A program made the position numbers and the translations under genes. A stretch of DNA of 64,000 nt from Tridacna crocea (taxonomy: Eukaryota; Mollusca; Bivalvia; Cardiida; Cardiidae): assembly GCA_943736015.1 (NCBI GenBank), contig OX031064.1:59193861-59257860 (forward strand), given 5' to 3'. Numbering within the stretch: the stretch's first letter is position 1; every line of letters begins with the position of its first letter. This document shows, one piece after another, positions 21,645-32,325 of the stretch. A model generated the notes under the pieces. That model did no database searches, was not told the origin of the DNA, and was given only the letters and a program-made list of their open reading frames with translations.

Positions 21645-21857
21645 GTCTCTGCCAAGACGACAAAATTTTACGGTCCAAACAGAGAGCATTTAAAGGCGAT
21701 GTTACTTACGCCACAAGTTTTTTTGTCTTTCAAAGGACAGAAACCATCCTGCGGAAATGAGGTAATTGTTAAAAGCGTTTGTCTCGTTTTCCAACGATTT
21801 TTTCAAACACCTTCTTCGACACTGTTGTATACTAAGGATAGTATGGTGAAGGGTTAA
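21641..21857 (+). repeat. Family A MITE, diverged
   Basis: It abuts the previous copy at a shared TTGA and ends at TTAA 21854-21857 with 'atggtgaaggg'. The central hairpin has mostly decayed. Confidence 0.65.
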
Positions 21858-21976
21858 TGAAGTGCAAACTCGAAAACAAATAACAGAACATATTTGCATA
21901 CAATAAACGCTTCTGCATTTTCAATATCCGACATCCCTGTTGGAAAAGTTAATCTCAGCCCTATCTTCGAGAAGCT

Positions 21977-22171
21977 TGATTCTTCATCAAACAACAAAAT
22001 AAATGACGTGCCTACACTTACAGTTTTGCAGACGACAAATTGAACAGGGCTTTAATTACTAGCCAAGTCTTTGAATAAAAAGAAAAAAAACTTGTTTGAA
22101 AAGGAGAAAATGCTGTTATACCTACTTTCTTCCTTTTCTCGCGTAATAACACGTGACTGTCTCGTAAAGGA
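21977..22171 (+). repeat. Family A MITE, degenerate
   Basis: 'catcaaacaacaaaataaat', 'ttttgcagacgacaaattg' and 'aaaaggagaaaatgctgtta' identify it; the right end leads straight into the next copy. Confidence 0.6.
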
Positions 22172-22397
22172 TTGACCTTCCGCCATATTACAAAATCTTA
22201 GACTTATCCAAACTGAAAGTATTTGCAGACGACATGTGATGTTTGGCTCGTTGGGTGGGATTTGTCACAAAAAGGGTAGAAAACGATGTAGGAAATGGAG
22301 AAAATGCTTGTTACTAGCATTTTTCCTTTCCCTCACAATGTTTCCAAAAGGCGTCTTCCACAAGATCGTAAACACGTGATTATTCCGTAAGGGTTAA
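22172..22397 (+). mobile_element. Family A MITE, diverged
   Basis: Left end TTGA, right end TTAA 22394-22397. The hairpin is imperfect ('cattttt' in place of 'cattttctcc'). Confidence 0.75.
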
Positions 22398-22639
22398 TTA
22401 AGATCTAATTCTAATTCCGATTTCCTGGAAATAGTTTTGAATTTTTTGGAGGAAACAAATGACAGAGTTGTTATTGAGTTTCTAAATGCAAATATGTGCC
22501 CATTCCTCACCAAAACGTATGTTTCTGCATAATTATTTCACGATCTGATCGAAGCCACTATATGAGTGTCCACAATATAGTTTCGATGAAAATTCATTAC
22601 CATGGGTTTCTCCTCTTTCCTCCCACAATGTTTTCAAAG
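22398..22639. other. Intergenic; A right-arm trace
   Basis: 'cctctttcctcccacaatgt' near 22612 is a trace of an A hairpin arm; otherwise nothing recognised. Confidence 0.4.
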
Positions 22640-23047
22640 GCCTGACGCTACTAAGCATAAATTTGCGGACAGTGCAGATCAAGATCAGACTGCACAGAAT
22701 GTGCAGTCTGTTCTTGGATCTACACTGTCCGGTAAGGAAATATCTTTTTTCAAAAAAATACATGTTGAATGGCAAAATGTTGGTTTTTCTAATGGCTTAA
22801 CCCTTTACCCCATAAGGCATTTCTATGGTATCTAATATTGACCCTGAATAATAGCAAGGATGAAGCAGTGTCTCATGTGTATATGAAACCTTTTGATAGC
22901 ATATAAAACATTGTGACAAAAAGTGAAATTGCTTGTCACGAGCAATTTCACCTTTTGCCACAATGGTTTCCAAAGTGCGTAGAAATGAGTATCTATGGAG
23001 TAAAGGGTTAATAGTTTTGTGTCACTTACTGAACAGGATAAGGGTTA
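22640..23047 (-). mobile_element. Family C MITE interrupted by family B
   Basis: The C core (22661-22733) and AT-rich arm run to 22796; the terminal part 'acaggataagggttaa' resumes at 23012 and ends at TTAA 23044-23047. A B element with TTAA ends fills the gap. Confidence 0.78.
22797..23011 (+). mobile_element. Family B MITE, complete, nested in C
   Basis: TTAA 22797-22800 and 23008-23011. The right internal arm is slightly shortened ('ccaaagtgcgtagaaatg') compared with 5305-5533. Confidence 0.85.
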
Positions 23048-23174
23048 AAACGTGGGATTGTTTGCGGACATCGTAGATCAAGATCAGAATCTTTTCACTC
23101 TTTTCACGGAGTATGATGATTTCATTCCAATATTCAAAAAATACTCAGCTCATAATATCCCAACAGAACTAACC
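23048..23174 (-). repeat. Family C fragment
   Basis: 'tttgcggacatcgtagatca' follows the shared TTAA of the previous C copy and then loses homology after about 23090. Confidence 0.4.
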
Positions 23175-23740
23175 TTAAAGGTGGACATCTAGAATTTTCA
23201 CATCATACCAAATTAAAAAAAAAAAAATATATATATATATATGTCACTGAAATTTATATGAAAAAAACAATACAAATCATCAGTAATTAAGTATCATAAA
23301 ATTACAAAAAAAAAATCTTTTTTGGTGGTATTCCCTTAAAGGGCTACGTAGCCTCTTAAGCTATTTTTAGATTTCCCGCCAAAATCAAAAAGCATTGTGG
23401 GAATGTTAAGTGACTTGCATGTGACTTATGACTTAAATTCCATAACATAACAAACATTTAATTATTTTCCATAATGTCTAGAACTTCGGAAGCTATGTTT
23501 GAAGCTTCGTCTGTATATTTCCGGTATGTAAATGAGCGAGTTGCTGATGTAAAAATAGACTGTATTTCCCTTCAGTGTCGACCTGGGCTGTAGTAAATCT
23601 CTAATTTATCTAGCTGTCGGATGGTTTTCGACTACTGGGGTTCAATGAATGAAAATTATAAGGCTTTGGGAGTACAAGAATGATTTTTTTTTTGTATTTT
23701 TTGTAAAATTTTGTCCCAAAATCTGAAGGGCCACCTTTAA
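23175..23740. mobile_element. Family F element (566 bp)
   Basis: The ends are TTAAAGGTGG and CCACCTTTAA. The interior has no ORF; it contains 'gggctacgtagcctcttaag' and a stretch starting 'tccggtatgtaaatgagc'. A second full copy in reverse is at 33717-34261 and a right-end fragment at 56838-57200. TTAA may be the target duplication here too, giving TIR AGGTGG; this is less certain than for A to C. Confidence 0.78.
23222..23242. repeat. (TA)n microsatellite inside F
   Basis: A short run of AT dinucleotides, absent at the matching position of the other F copy. Confidence 0.7.
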
Positions 23741-24247
23741 AATATTGTTAGAAGTATCTCTAGGGCCCAGTATTTGCTATTCATATGCAAATTTGGCTTG
23801 TAAAACGCCTCCCTAATATGTTTTGACAGATCAATGTGAAATTTATGCAAAGGTTCAATGACCAGCTCGGTTCAATCAAACTTTCTGATAGAATTTGCTA
23901 CCTTCAATGAAATTATTCCTTGTTTGTCTACTCTGAGTGTTACAAAAAGCTTTTTTTCAAAGACCATTTTGCCTCTTATCTTTTTCACGTATTTTCGTGT
24001 TACATTGAATGAGTAATTCTGAGCTTTTCGATTCTAAGTGCATAGAAGTTTTCATTGGTAGACTATTTTGCCACCAATCTGTCCATATATTTATGTGTTT
24101 CATTCATTAGTAATATTTGTAGGCATTCACAATACTGAATATATATATATGTTTCTTTTCTTTGTGGACCATTAATTGACTTTGCGTTTATTTATTGTTG
24201 CCACCGGTTGCCAATATGGGAGACGCCTCCTGGAGACTGTTATTTTG
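23741..24247. other. Intergenic, nothing recognised
   Basis: No coding signal or repeat match. Confidence 0.35.
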
Positions 24248-24470
24248 TTTGACCCTTTACCACACAATGACGACTTTTGACGACCCTAAGGAAAAAGTCT
24301 TTTGAAAACTTTGTGGGAAAAGGAGAAAATGCTGGTAAACAGCATTTTCTCCGTTTCCAACAATGTTTTCTACTCTATGAAAGAAAAATTGCATCATTTG
24401 AGCGACTGTAAAAGTATCGCCTACAAATGCGTTCAAATTGAATAGGTCTAAAATTATGCCGTGAGGTTAA
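24248..24470 (-). mobile_element. Family A MITE, diverged
   Basis: Left end TTGA, right end TTAA 24467-24470; the hairpin at 24305-24369 has several mismatches. Confidence 0.78.
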
Positions 24471-25111
24471 GGAGATAGTGCAATATAGTACGAAACCCAC
24501 CCAAAGTTACGCCTTGGCTCTCTAACGTTCTCGGCGTATATAACCGTCACACGGGACATTGGTTTCACGTCTTATTAAAAGACTATTATGTAATATTAGA
24601 TGACTAGCAATATAATACAATACAATACGACACAATACGTTTATTCAATACTAATGCCACTGACCCATTATATAATACATGTTACATTCAGAGATGTGTT
24701 TAATCACATCCAGCAGAGAGTATAGACTGGCATCACAACCAGCAATCTAACTCTATGATCTCATTCTATACTTCCCACACCGTCCTAATTCGGAACCAGT
24801 CTTTGGATTAAGAAAACTTTCTAATTAACCAAATGTACAGATATAACATTAGTAAAAATACAAATACGAGAACTTTTGAAAACGTTTGAAAGAAGACAGT
24901 ATCACAGCAAAAAAAAACTGTACTGTATAAATGTTCGAAAAAAATGTGAAAAATGGTACAACTAAGAAATAATCTTATTTTTCCAGACCTGTTACAGTAG
25001 CAGTATCACTTTTCATTTTCCTGTAGTTTGAAGCATTTCAATATCTTGTCCCAAAAGATAACAATAATTCAAATATCAAATGAATAATGTCAGAAAAGGC
25101 GAAAACATAAT
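24471..25111. other. Intergenic, nothing recognised
   Basis: AT-rich; a short ACAATAC-type tandem is seen at about 24615-24640. Confidence 0.4.
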
Positions 25112-25201
25112 GTAAAACAAGTTGGCTTCTTTACAAAAGAAGCCAGGAGAGGTCAACATCAATGTTTTCAAATAGTTTATTGGCTTTTAATTTAACTCTT
25201 T

Positions 25202-25421
25202 ACCTCACAAGAAAATTTTAGACTGGTTCAAATTGAAAGCATTTGCAGACGACAAAATAAAGGTGACTGAAGAATTGAAATTTGTTCAGGGAAGGGTAGA
25301 AAACACTGTGGGAAAAGGAGAAAATGCTGGTTACCAGCATTTTCTCCTTTTCCCTTCAGTGTTTTCAAAAGGCTTCTTTCTCAGGGGCGTCAAAAGTAGG
25401 GATTGTGTGGTAATGGGTTAA
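25202..25421 (+). mobile_element. Family A MITE with an empty-site counterpart
   Basis: TTAA 25202-25205 and 25418-25421. The unoccupied counterpart is the single TTAA at 36166-36169 in the other copy of the host element. Confidence 0.9.
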
Positions 25422-25560
25422 ATATGTTTTGGTATATGTAAACAAACAAGTAAACAAGCCGAAACGTAGAAACCTCATAACGCTTTACATGACGGTCACT
25501 AGAGCTTTTTGTCGCGTTTTCAAGTCACCTGATCTTGTCTAGCTGTCTTCTTTCTCTCTT

Positions 25561-25789
25561 TTAACCCTTTCCCATACGACAAACTTTTGGACGAGACCAA
25601 ATTGAAAGCATTTACAGACGACAATTCAACTCTTGTTGAAAAGATAAATTATGTCTATGATAGGGTAGAAAACATTGTGGGAAAAGGAGAAAATGCTGGT
25701 TACCAGCATTTTCTCCTTTTCCAACAATGTTTTCAAAGGGCTTTTATTCCAGACCCGTAAAAGCCAGGGATTGTTTGGGAAAGGGTTAA
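25561..25789 (+). mobile_element. Family A MITE with an empty-site counterpart
   Basis: TTAA 25561-25564 and 25786-25789; CCCTTTCCC subfamily. The unoccupied counterpart is TTAA 36382-36385, where both copies continue with ACGAAAT. Confidence 0.9.
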
Positions 25790-26422
25790 CGAAATCCTTC
25801 TCTTTTTTTCCATCTGCATAGGTTTATTTGCTAAATGAAAAATTAGAAGTATTAGACAGGTCATTTACAGCCATGGCAAATTAATATAACAAATCTTTTC
25901 TGAGATTCGTCGTATAAAAATAAACTACGTTTATTTCGTCTGTTTTTTTTTTACTTCGCTTTATTTACAAAACCAATACGAACCGGACTGTGTATTAAAA
26001 TAATTTCTCAAGAAAAATGGATTTAGACAGTAAATTCTGTGGCAGTCTGTCTTTTAAACTCGGTACTGTTTGAGAAGCCTGATGACCTCTCCAGTTAACG
26101 TTTGATATTTTCTACACCGTTACAAATCTATGCAGACCTTTCGGCCAGGACCCTTCTCGGCATTACATTCATTATATGCTGTTACGTGAAAAGAAAAACT
26201 TTTGGATGGCGTTCTGATCGTTCACTGAATGTAACTTAGATTTTCTTGACAAGTAATTAACGTCATGTCTCAAGAAACGTCTGGCCTGTTCGATACCACT
26301 ACATGGACAGCTAAGAGCTTTCAAACCTTGTTAAGAAATGTCTGGACCATTCGACACTAATACGTGGACAGCCATGAGCCTTCAAACCCTGTTAACCGAT
26401 TAATGTTTTTCCTGTTATATAC

Positions 26423-26600
26423 TTAACCCTGAGACAGTTCAGCGCGACTCAGTGACTTTTTGCTGACAGTGTAGATCAAGATCATACTACACATTCTTTG
26501 CAGTCTGATCTTGATCTACACTGGCCGATAAGAATAAAAAATTCCCCTAAAAGTAACTTAGTAAAATGTTTAACTTTCGAATTGATAGGCTGTACTTTAT
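26423..26600 (-). mobile_element. Family C MITE, right arm decayed
   Basis: TTAACCCTGAGACAG, then 'gcgcgactcagtgac' and the palindrome at 26470-26524. The far TTAA end is not recognisable. Confidence 0.7.
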
Positions 26601-27243
26601 GCTGCTTTCTACGACAAAGTAGAGTCAGCGCAGGCGTGCAAAAAGTGTCGTGTGATCTTGTTTCTATACTGTTAGACTAACACACAGTTGACGCTGTTGG
26701 TCAATTTTCTGTAGGTCAAAGGATCTAAAAGCCTCATCTATCTCATGATTTAGTTGTTGTAAAACAAAATGGATTTTATGGATCCATTATTAGTGGCCTG
26801 ACTTGCTAAGTGCAATGCATCACGTGGTTGCATGAAGGCCCCTTTCACCAGAGCATGGCTCATGTATATTTTCCGACATGGAAATAACCATAGAACAGAT
26901 TAAAAGATGATCGCAAAAGATTTATATAGACCATAATAAAGGGCTTGTGTAAATATCAATGACAAATACACAGGAATTATCCGATCTTTGTATCATCTAA
27001 ACTGTTACAGTAGTTCACAGATTTTTGGCAAAGCACAGGAGCTGTTGCCAGATAGACGATTACAAACCGACTTCAGTTAATTGTATGCATCAATCAACGT
27101 ATTTTGATACGAACCTTCTCTCATTATTAACTGTAACGGATAAGTTAAAAACATGGCAGCTGAAACAGTAGTGTTCATTTTGTAAAACAGGGGCCAAAAT
27201 AGAACACTGACAATGTTAAAGGCAGTAAATGACGATGAATTGT
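26601..27243. other. Intergenic, nothing recognised
   Basis: No gene or repeat match seen. Confidence 0.35.
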
Positions 27244-27468
27244 TTAACCCTTAACTACACGACAAAATTTTAGACTGGTTCAAATTGAAAGCATTTGCAG
27301 ACGACAATATAAAGATGACTAAAAAATTGAAATTTGTTCTGGGTAGAAAATACTGTGGGAAATGGAGAAAATGCTGGTTACCAGCATTTTCTCCTTTTCC
27401 TAAGTTTTTTTTCAAAAGGCTTCCTTCTCAGGGGCGTCAAAAGTAGGGATTGTGTGGTAATGGGTTAA
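27244..27468 (+). mobile_element. Family A MITE, complete
   Basis: TTAA 27244-27247 and 27465-27468. A few bases are missing beside the left hairpin arm ('ctgggtagaaaatactg'), and the right arm is damaged ('cctaagtttttt'). Confidence 0.85.
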
Positions 27469-27547
27469 CCGTTCAGCTCATATCTACATGAGCCGTGTCC
27501 TGTGAAAAGGACGAAGAAACCAGTGAACAAATGCATGCCAGAAATAC

Positions 27548-27617
27548 AAGGACCTGGCATGATTCGAACCTAGAACCGGACGAAAGGTCAACACGATAAC
27601 CACTGAGCGAAAGAGAA
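27548..27617 (-). repeat. tRNA-like sequence (SINE head or tRNA pseudogene)
   Basis: On the minus strand 'cgctcagtggttatcgtg' resembles an A box and GGTTCGAATCA a B box at correct spacing. Acceptor pairing is poor, so it is unlikely to be a functional tRNA. Confidence 0.55.
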
Positions 27618-27657
27618 TTCTCCCTAACGAAGTTGTTAGGTATAGTATGTAACCCTA

Positions 27658-27817
27658 TACTCCAAAGATACTCATTTTGACGTATCAATAACAGACAGCT
27701 TTTGAAAACATTATGGGAAAAGGAGAAATTGCTCGTAACGAGCAATTTCTCCTTTTCCCACAATGTTTTCCACTCAATCAGATATTTGTACCCTCGTTTG
27801 TCCATATAAAAGGGTTA
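27658..27817 (-). mobile_element. Family B-like MITE, short and chimeric
   Basis: The left end 'gtaaccctatactccaaagatactc' is B-type, but the stem 'gggaaaaggagaaattgctcg' combines the A-type GGGAAAAGGAG with the B-type ATTGCTCG loop. The right internal arm is shortened, giving 160 bp. It ends at TTAA 27814-27817. Confidence 0.75.
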
Positions 27818-27967
27818 AACCAGGATGAAGCAATGCATGAGGGAGTGCTCTCCTACCAGAGCGACGTTATATTCTTCTTGACCCTCTGATGCTCTTTAAC
27901 TGACGAAGCCGGAGTGCAAGTTTTCATTTTTCTAAAAAGTTACAGAAAACTCATCTTTTGTCGTTTG

Positions 27968-28167
27968 TTAATCCATTACCACGCAATCCCTACTTTTGAC
28001 GACCCTGAAAAAAAAACCCTCTAGAAAACATTGTAGGTAAAAAGAGAAAATGCCGGTAACCAGCATTTTCTCCTCCAAGTTCAAATTTTCAGTCACTTTT
28101 ATTTTGTTGTCTGCAAATGCTTCCGATTTTGACAAACCTAAAATTTTGTCGTTTGGTAATGAGATAA
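27968..28167 (-). repeat. Family A MITE, internal deletion
   Basis: TTAA 27968-27971, ending in ATAA. About 30 bp is missing: most of the right hairpin arm after 'cagcattttctcc'. Confidence 0.8.
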
Positions 28168-28413
28168 AGGGGATGCAAGTGACATCATAAGCCATAACCT
28201 TTTTTTTTTTAAAGATGTCGTAGTAACAAGTTTGCTTTTGACCTATTTCTTAGTTTAGACATACAGAATGAATAAATAGTAGTTTGTGATTGGTCAAAAA
28301 TGGTGCATCTGTTTAAATGGGGGGCCCTTGATGGCCCATTTGCTGGCACCTCTCACGCGGTCTGTTCTTTTCATTGAAAGATCTTTCTTATTCTTGCTAT
28401 TTATCTTCAAACC
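28168..28413. other. Intergenic, nothing recognised
   Basis: No coding signal or repeat match. Confidence 0.35.
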
Positions 28414-28488
28414 GTCGGTTTACTTCGAAAACCTCGTAACTACAGCTTGTTACAAGCTGTAGTTACGAGGTTTTTGAGGTAAACAGAC
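28414..28488. repeat. Solo hairpin, CTACAGCTTG type
   Basis: GTCGGTTTAC...AACCTCGTAACTACAGCTTG pairs with its downstream inverse, leaving almost no loop. It is the better preserved partner of 2684-2760. Confidence 0.75.
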
Positions 28489-28879
28489 GAAACACTACAA
28501 TTCTCGGACAACCAGAGTAAAAGGTGGTACTTTCTAGTTGCAAACCGTGTCAGAAATGATCGAATCAATATCACAACCACATGTGAGACATGTTCTTCAA
28601 TTTTTCTGATAAAACAAAGTAGCAAATGGCTTGGCACTATCTTTTCGAGTGGAACTATTTTTGAAAATTTTGACGAAACGACCTTGAAGCAGTTCGTTCT
28701 GGAGTTATACCATTGCAAGAGCAGACATGTATTTTCAGAATTACTTACAAAACAGGCAAGGCAATCGTTGCACTTAAATAAATTATTTATACCTCGCTAT
28801 CATAAACTTTAATCTTGTTTACAGCTTTCAGAATATTTCAAAATCTTATTCGTTCCGTGTTGATTATCAACACCACTGT

Positions 28880-29245
28880 TCAAGAAATGTCCTTCATAAA
28901 CTGTAAACCATGTTCCCCTCTAGTAGAACACACCATTGCGTGCTGCACTACATTTACAGATTCACACAATTGGACTTGGAGAAATAAACTGTCTCTACCA
29001 ATGCAGACAAACAACGATTCCCTGTGGCGGAAAATTATACCATTCCCAGTTTGCATCGCAAGATGTATATGGTTGATCACGACAGGTCTGTCACGCAGTG
29101 TCATGTCCTTTTTTAGCGGCTTTACTAAACCATCACGGGTTTTTACGCCACTAGGATAGAAGCCAGGGAACAAATGTGTTGGTGCTCTGACCGCTGTGAT
29201 AAGACCTGTCCTTATTACACCAAATAAGTTAAGTCTTATCTGCTA
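28880..29245 (-). other. Unassigned open reading frame
   Basis: The minus-strand frame is open for about 118 codons and ends in '..GLQFMKDIS' before a TAA/TGA-rich flank. It contains PTHLFPGFYPSGVKTRDG and IFRHRESLFVCIGRD. An overlapping plus-strand frame of 114 codons (28815-29159) is also open. Base composition is slightly less AT-rich than the neighbourhood, and no window repeat matches it. I recognise no domain. It could be an exon, a decayed transposon fragment or chance. Confidence 0.25.
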
Positions 29246-29256
29246 AATGATTAGGC

Positions 29257-29470
29257 CTAACCCTTCTCCTGCTGAAAAACTAAAAATAAATTTTCAATTT
29301 GACACTAATAACCCAAATATTGCTGTTTCAGAGTTTTATTTTGGGGAATGATATCTCCTTATCGGACAGTGTAGATCAAAGATCAGACTGCACGTTCTGT
29401 GCAGTCTGATCTTGATCTACACTGTCAGCAAAAGGTCAGCGGGTCGCGATTAGCTCAGCCAAAGGGTTAA
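29257..29470 (+). mobile_element. Family C MITE, complete
   Basis: Left end CTAACCC (TTAA mutated), right end TTAA 29467-29470. The palindrome at 29367-29423 pairs GTGTAGATCAAAGATCAGAC with its inverse; GGACAGTGTAG / CTACACTGTC extend the stem. Confidence 0.87.
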
Positions 29471-29986
29471 AATAAAAGGGCTAAGTTCAAGAATGGGCAA
29501 AAATGGCCCTGTAAACTCTGAAAAATAAATTTACGAATTTCTATCTAAAAGTCATTTATCTAGAACAAAGAACTAACTATGTTTATAATTACGTAAATAT
29601 CCTGCCTTAAAACTCCATCGCTGCCATAGCAATGACTTAAGAAAATGATACGGTTCGGTCAAATTGAGCGATTTTTGTCGATTTTTACCATATTTTAGTA
29701 AAAAATAAATATGAAGCCACTCTGCCGCATCCATGAAATTTACAGAGGGGTTTAATAAAGATATCATATGTATTTTCTGAAAATTTCATGTCGTCGGCAG
29801 AATGGCTTCATGTTAAAAAAATAAAAATCTTGCCTCTTCCCAGGCGGTTCCCAGGCACAGTTCAATCCATCGTATTTTGGAAGAAGTTTTATCAGATCAG
29901 TCATGAAATAAACAGGTGTACTATTAGTAGACTAGATACACGGTAACATGCGATTGTGCATATTTTCCTTTCTTCAAAATTCAAGA
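29471..29986. other. Intergenic, nothing recognised
   Basis: AT-rich; ends with a pyrimidine-rich tract just before the possible exon at 29987. Confidence 0.35.
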
Positions 29987-30136
29987 ATTACCTATGCTGC
30001 TTACTTTACGTGACATTTATCAAGATTTATCCGATTATTATGCTATCCGAAATACCATCAGTTACGCTTCAAGAGGTAACGATGGCGTCATCGACTACGG
30101 ACAATTTTTGAAAGAAATGCCAGGTACAGACGGACC
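29987..30136 (+). other. Possible exon or exon relic with a degenerate EF-hand-like loop
   Basis: A pyrimidine-rich stretch ('ttttcctttcttcaaaattcaag') gives an acceptor-like AG at 29985-29986. An open frame follows that includes RDIYQDLSDYYAIRN and RGNDGVIDYGQFLKEM, the latter like an EF-hand loop with D-G-x-I-D but lacking the usual acids at positions 1, 3 and 12. It closes with TGA at 30134-30136, immediately followed by GTAAGT, a perfect donor sequence. That placement suggests a terminal exon, an exon broken by a stop, or a relic. The composition looks more protein-like than the flanks. No adjoining exon was found. Confidence 0.35.
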
Positions 30137-30458
30137 CTGAGTAAGTAAACATGCATAATTTTAACTTACAAAAATCGGAGACACCAATAGGTTATTTCAT
30201 TGCTTTAGTAAAACAGCGATTTCGCGATGATTTAGCTTGGCCTAGATCTATGTTCGAGGCAGAAGTGCAGACGAACAAGATCGGCATTGTAAGTGTAATG
30301 TCCATAAAAGCGCTATTGTACAATGAAAATACGTCTTAAAAGTAACTGTATCGCTATTAAAGTTTATAAATTTTTGTAATTACGGAAAAATTGTTTTAGT
30401 GAATATCTGTACTCATCAATAATTGGTATAAATTTAATTTGTGACGCCACTGTATTAA
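30137..30458. other. Intergenic or intronic, nothing recognised
   Basis: A 62-codon frame (30151-30339) has no recognisable domain. Confidence 0.3.
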
Positions 30459-30532
30459 GGGGGCGTGTAGTACAGTGGTCATGAGCGCGGCCCGTCATAT
30501 GTGACGTTGTAGGTTCGTATCCCATCTTGGAC
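30459..30532 (+). repeat. tRNA-like SINE head
   Basis: TAGTACAGTGGTCATGAG fits an A box and GGTTCGTATCC a B box; an AC/T-rich run follows. The ends do not pair as an acceptor stem, so a SINE head is likelier than a tRNA gene. Confidence 0.55.
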
Positions 30533-30639
30533 TATTTTTTTTTTTTCTTCAACTATCACTCAGTATTTTCTTCCAATTAGGAAGTTAAAAAATCAAGAAA
30601 AACTGGGATAAATCCAAGAAGAATTTTCTTACAAAGTAT

Positions 30640-30720
30640 TGTTTGAAAGTTGTTGTTCTGAACAACAACTCTTTTTTTCCACAATGTTTTCAAAAGCCTC
30701 TTGCTGAGGAGGTGTCCAAA
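30640..30720 (+). repeat. Family A right-arm remnant
   Basis: 'cttttttttccacaatgttttcaaaagcctcttgctgagg' remains of the hairpin and right side. Confidence 0.45.
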
Positions 30721-30828
30721 ATTATTTATATGAGCTTAGGGTTTTGATTTTACTCATTTCAATGTAACTCTTCAATTTGTATGTTGGAAAAGTGGTTTTC
30801 AAACTCAAAGTTTGAATGTATTATCACT

Positions 30829-31056
30829 TTAACCCCTTAACAAACAATAAAATCTTAGATTTGCGCAAATTGAGAGCTTTTAATGGCAAAATAAGAGGGT
30901 CCTAAAAAGGAGAAATTTGCCTTTAAAGGGTTAATAAAACATTGTTGCTAGAGGAAAAAAATACTGCTTACTAGTATTATCTCCTTTCCCCACAATATTT
31001 ACAAAAGGATTCTTCCAGAGGTTGCTAAAAATCAGGATTGTGTGATAAAGGATTAA
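30829..31056 (+). repeat. Family A MITE, diverged
   Basis: TTAA 30829-30832 and 31053-31056; length preserved at 228 bp; an internal 'aaagggttaataaaac' and a mutated hairpin. Confidence 0.72.
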
Positions 31057-31175
31057 CTCATATTTTACATCAAATTCTTGAAAAATATGCATATTCTAAG
31101 TGTTTTGCCTAACAGTCTGTGACCTAAATAGATCTAAATTGTAAGGTATAATAATTACTTATGTGTTACTTTTCT

Positions 31176-31560
31176 GCCAAGAAGTGTGGGAGGAGTTGCC
31201 TTCACAAGAAATAGAATGAAATAGAACATGAAGCCCCCTTTTTTCATGATGCAGCTACAAATCGCAAAATCTTGAGAATATGCGATAGGTCACAAGACGA
31301 GAAACTTTCTGTGATAATTCTATTCAATTCTGTCAAGAAATATGGGAGGAGTTGCTTTCACAAGAAACAGAATGAAATAAAACATGAAGCCCCCTTTTTT
31401 CATGGCGCAGCTACAAATCAAAATTGTTGACAATATGCAATAGGTCACATGACGAGAAATATTCTGTGAAAATTCTATTCTATTCCGTCGAGAAATGTGG
31501 GAGGAGTTGCCTTCACAAGAAATGGAATGAAATATAAAATGAAGCCCCCCTTTTCCATGA
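31176..31560. repeat. ~145-bp tandem repeat, about 2.7 units
   Basis: Units start with 'gtgggaggagttgccttcac' at about 31187, 31343 and 31497. Each contains 'gaagccccctttttt' and 'gcaataggtcacatgacgag'. Identity between units is high (estimated by eye). Confidence 0.85.
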
Positions 31561-31599
31561 CACCTTAATATTAAAAAAAACAAGGGTATATAACTGTGG

Positions 31600-31938
31600 T
31601 GCTGCACGGTCAATGCAGGTGAAACTTTTTTCCTGCATTTCCTAATGGAGGTTGACAGATGTGACAAGTTCAATGTAAAAACTTTGTATAGTTTTGAATA
31701 CAAGACTCCAAACATCAAAAGCGTACTTAAGTGTAACTTAAAATTGTTCCCAGTCGGCCATTTTGCATCGAATAAAGAAAAAAGTGTCTCGGCAGAATGG
31801 GTCATTGTACACATGTACTAAGTTTCATGAAATTCCATCCAATGGTATTGGAGATATTTGCCGGGACGGACTTACGGACGGACAGACGGAAAACGCTAAA
31901 ACTATATCCCTCCGCCTTCGGCGCGGGATAAAAAGGTC
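31600..31938. repeat. Invertebrate interspersed repeat ending in CCGCCTTCGGCGCGGG
   Basis: It contains 'aagtttcatgaaattccatc', 'gccgggacggacttacggac' and a terminal hairpin at the CCGCCTTCGGCG sequence. I recognise this arrangement as a common repeat of mollusc genomes; class unassigned. Confidence 0.55.
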
Positions 31939-32311
31939 TTTTTTGGCGGGGAATATCATTTCAACGAAATTGCTTGTCCATACCATTTTAATGCTTGGAT
32001 ATATGGATATTATTGATAATAATATGACAAAGTATTACTGTACAGTTGTCATTGCCCCATTTTGTGTGTTGCAAGCCAGAGATACAATCTAACATGTTGG
32101 GGGGGTCCAAATGGATTCAAATGATTGTGCCACATTTCATATGCTTAGAATAAGATCTAGTTTAGATTTAGTTACCATGACAACATAAATATTACATTAT
32201 TATATAGTTATCTAACATTTTGTTTCTCAAAATGTAATCCTTTGAAAAATCTTCAATAACAAATAAGATCATTTTTAAACAGAATGATGCTGAAAATGGG
32301 TTGTTTTTGTG

Positions 32312-32325
32312 GTTGCCATGGTAAC
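32312..32325. promoter_or_regulatory. X-box-like site GTTGCCATGGTAAC
   Basis: A 14-bp near-palindrome identical to the canonical RFX-factor X-box pattern (GTTGCC, two bases, GGTAAC). The same 14 bases recur at 32888-32901 and 33209-33222. Confidence 0.5.

Larger units (their letters stand above)
25112..26104 (+). mobile_element. Partial copy of the 914-bp hAT-like element, carrying two A insertions
   Basis: From 'ggcttctttacaaaagaagc' and 'aggagaggtcaacatc' to 'gatgacctctcc' it is collinear with 36092-36692 of the element described at 35917-36830. Two family A elements present here (25202-25421, 25561-25789) are absent there. The terminal CACTGGCC ends are not found. Confidence 0.75.

Noticed and set aside
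27548..27617. Functional tRNA gene
   Set aside because: A- and B-box sequences are present but acceptor and anticodon stems do not pair well; SINE or pseudogene is likelier. The same applies to 30459-30532 and 42934-43010.
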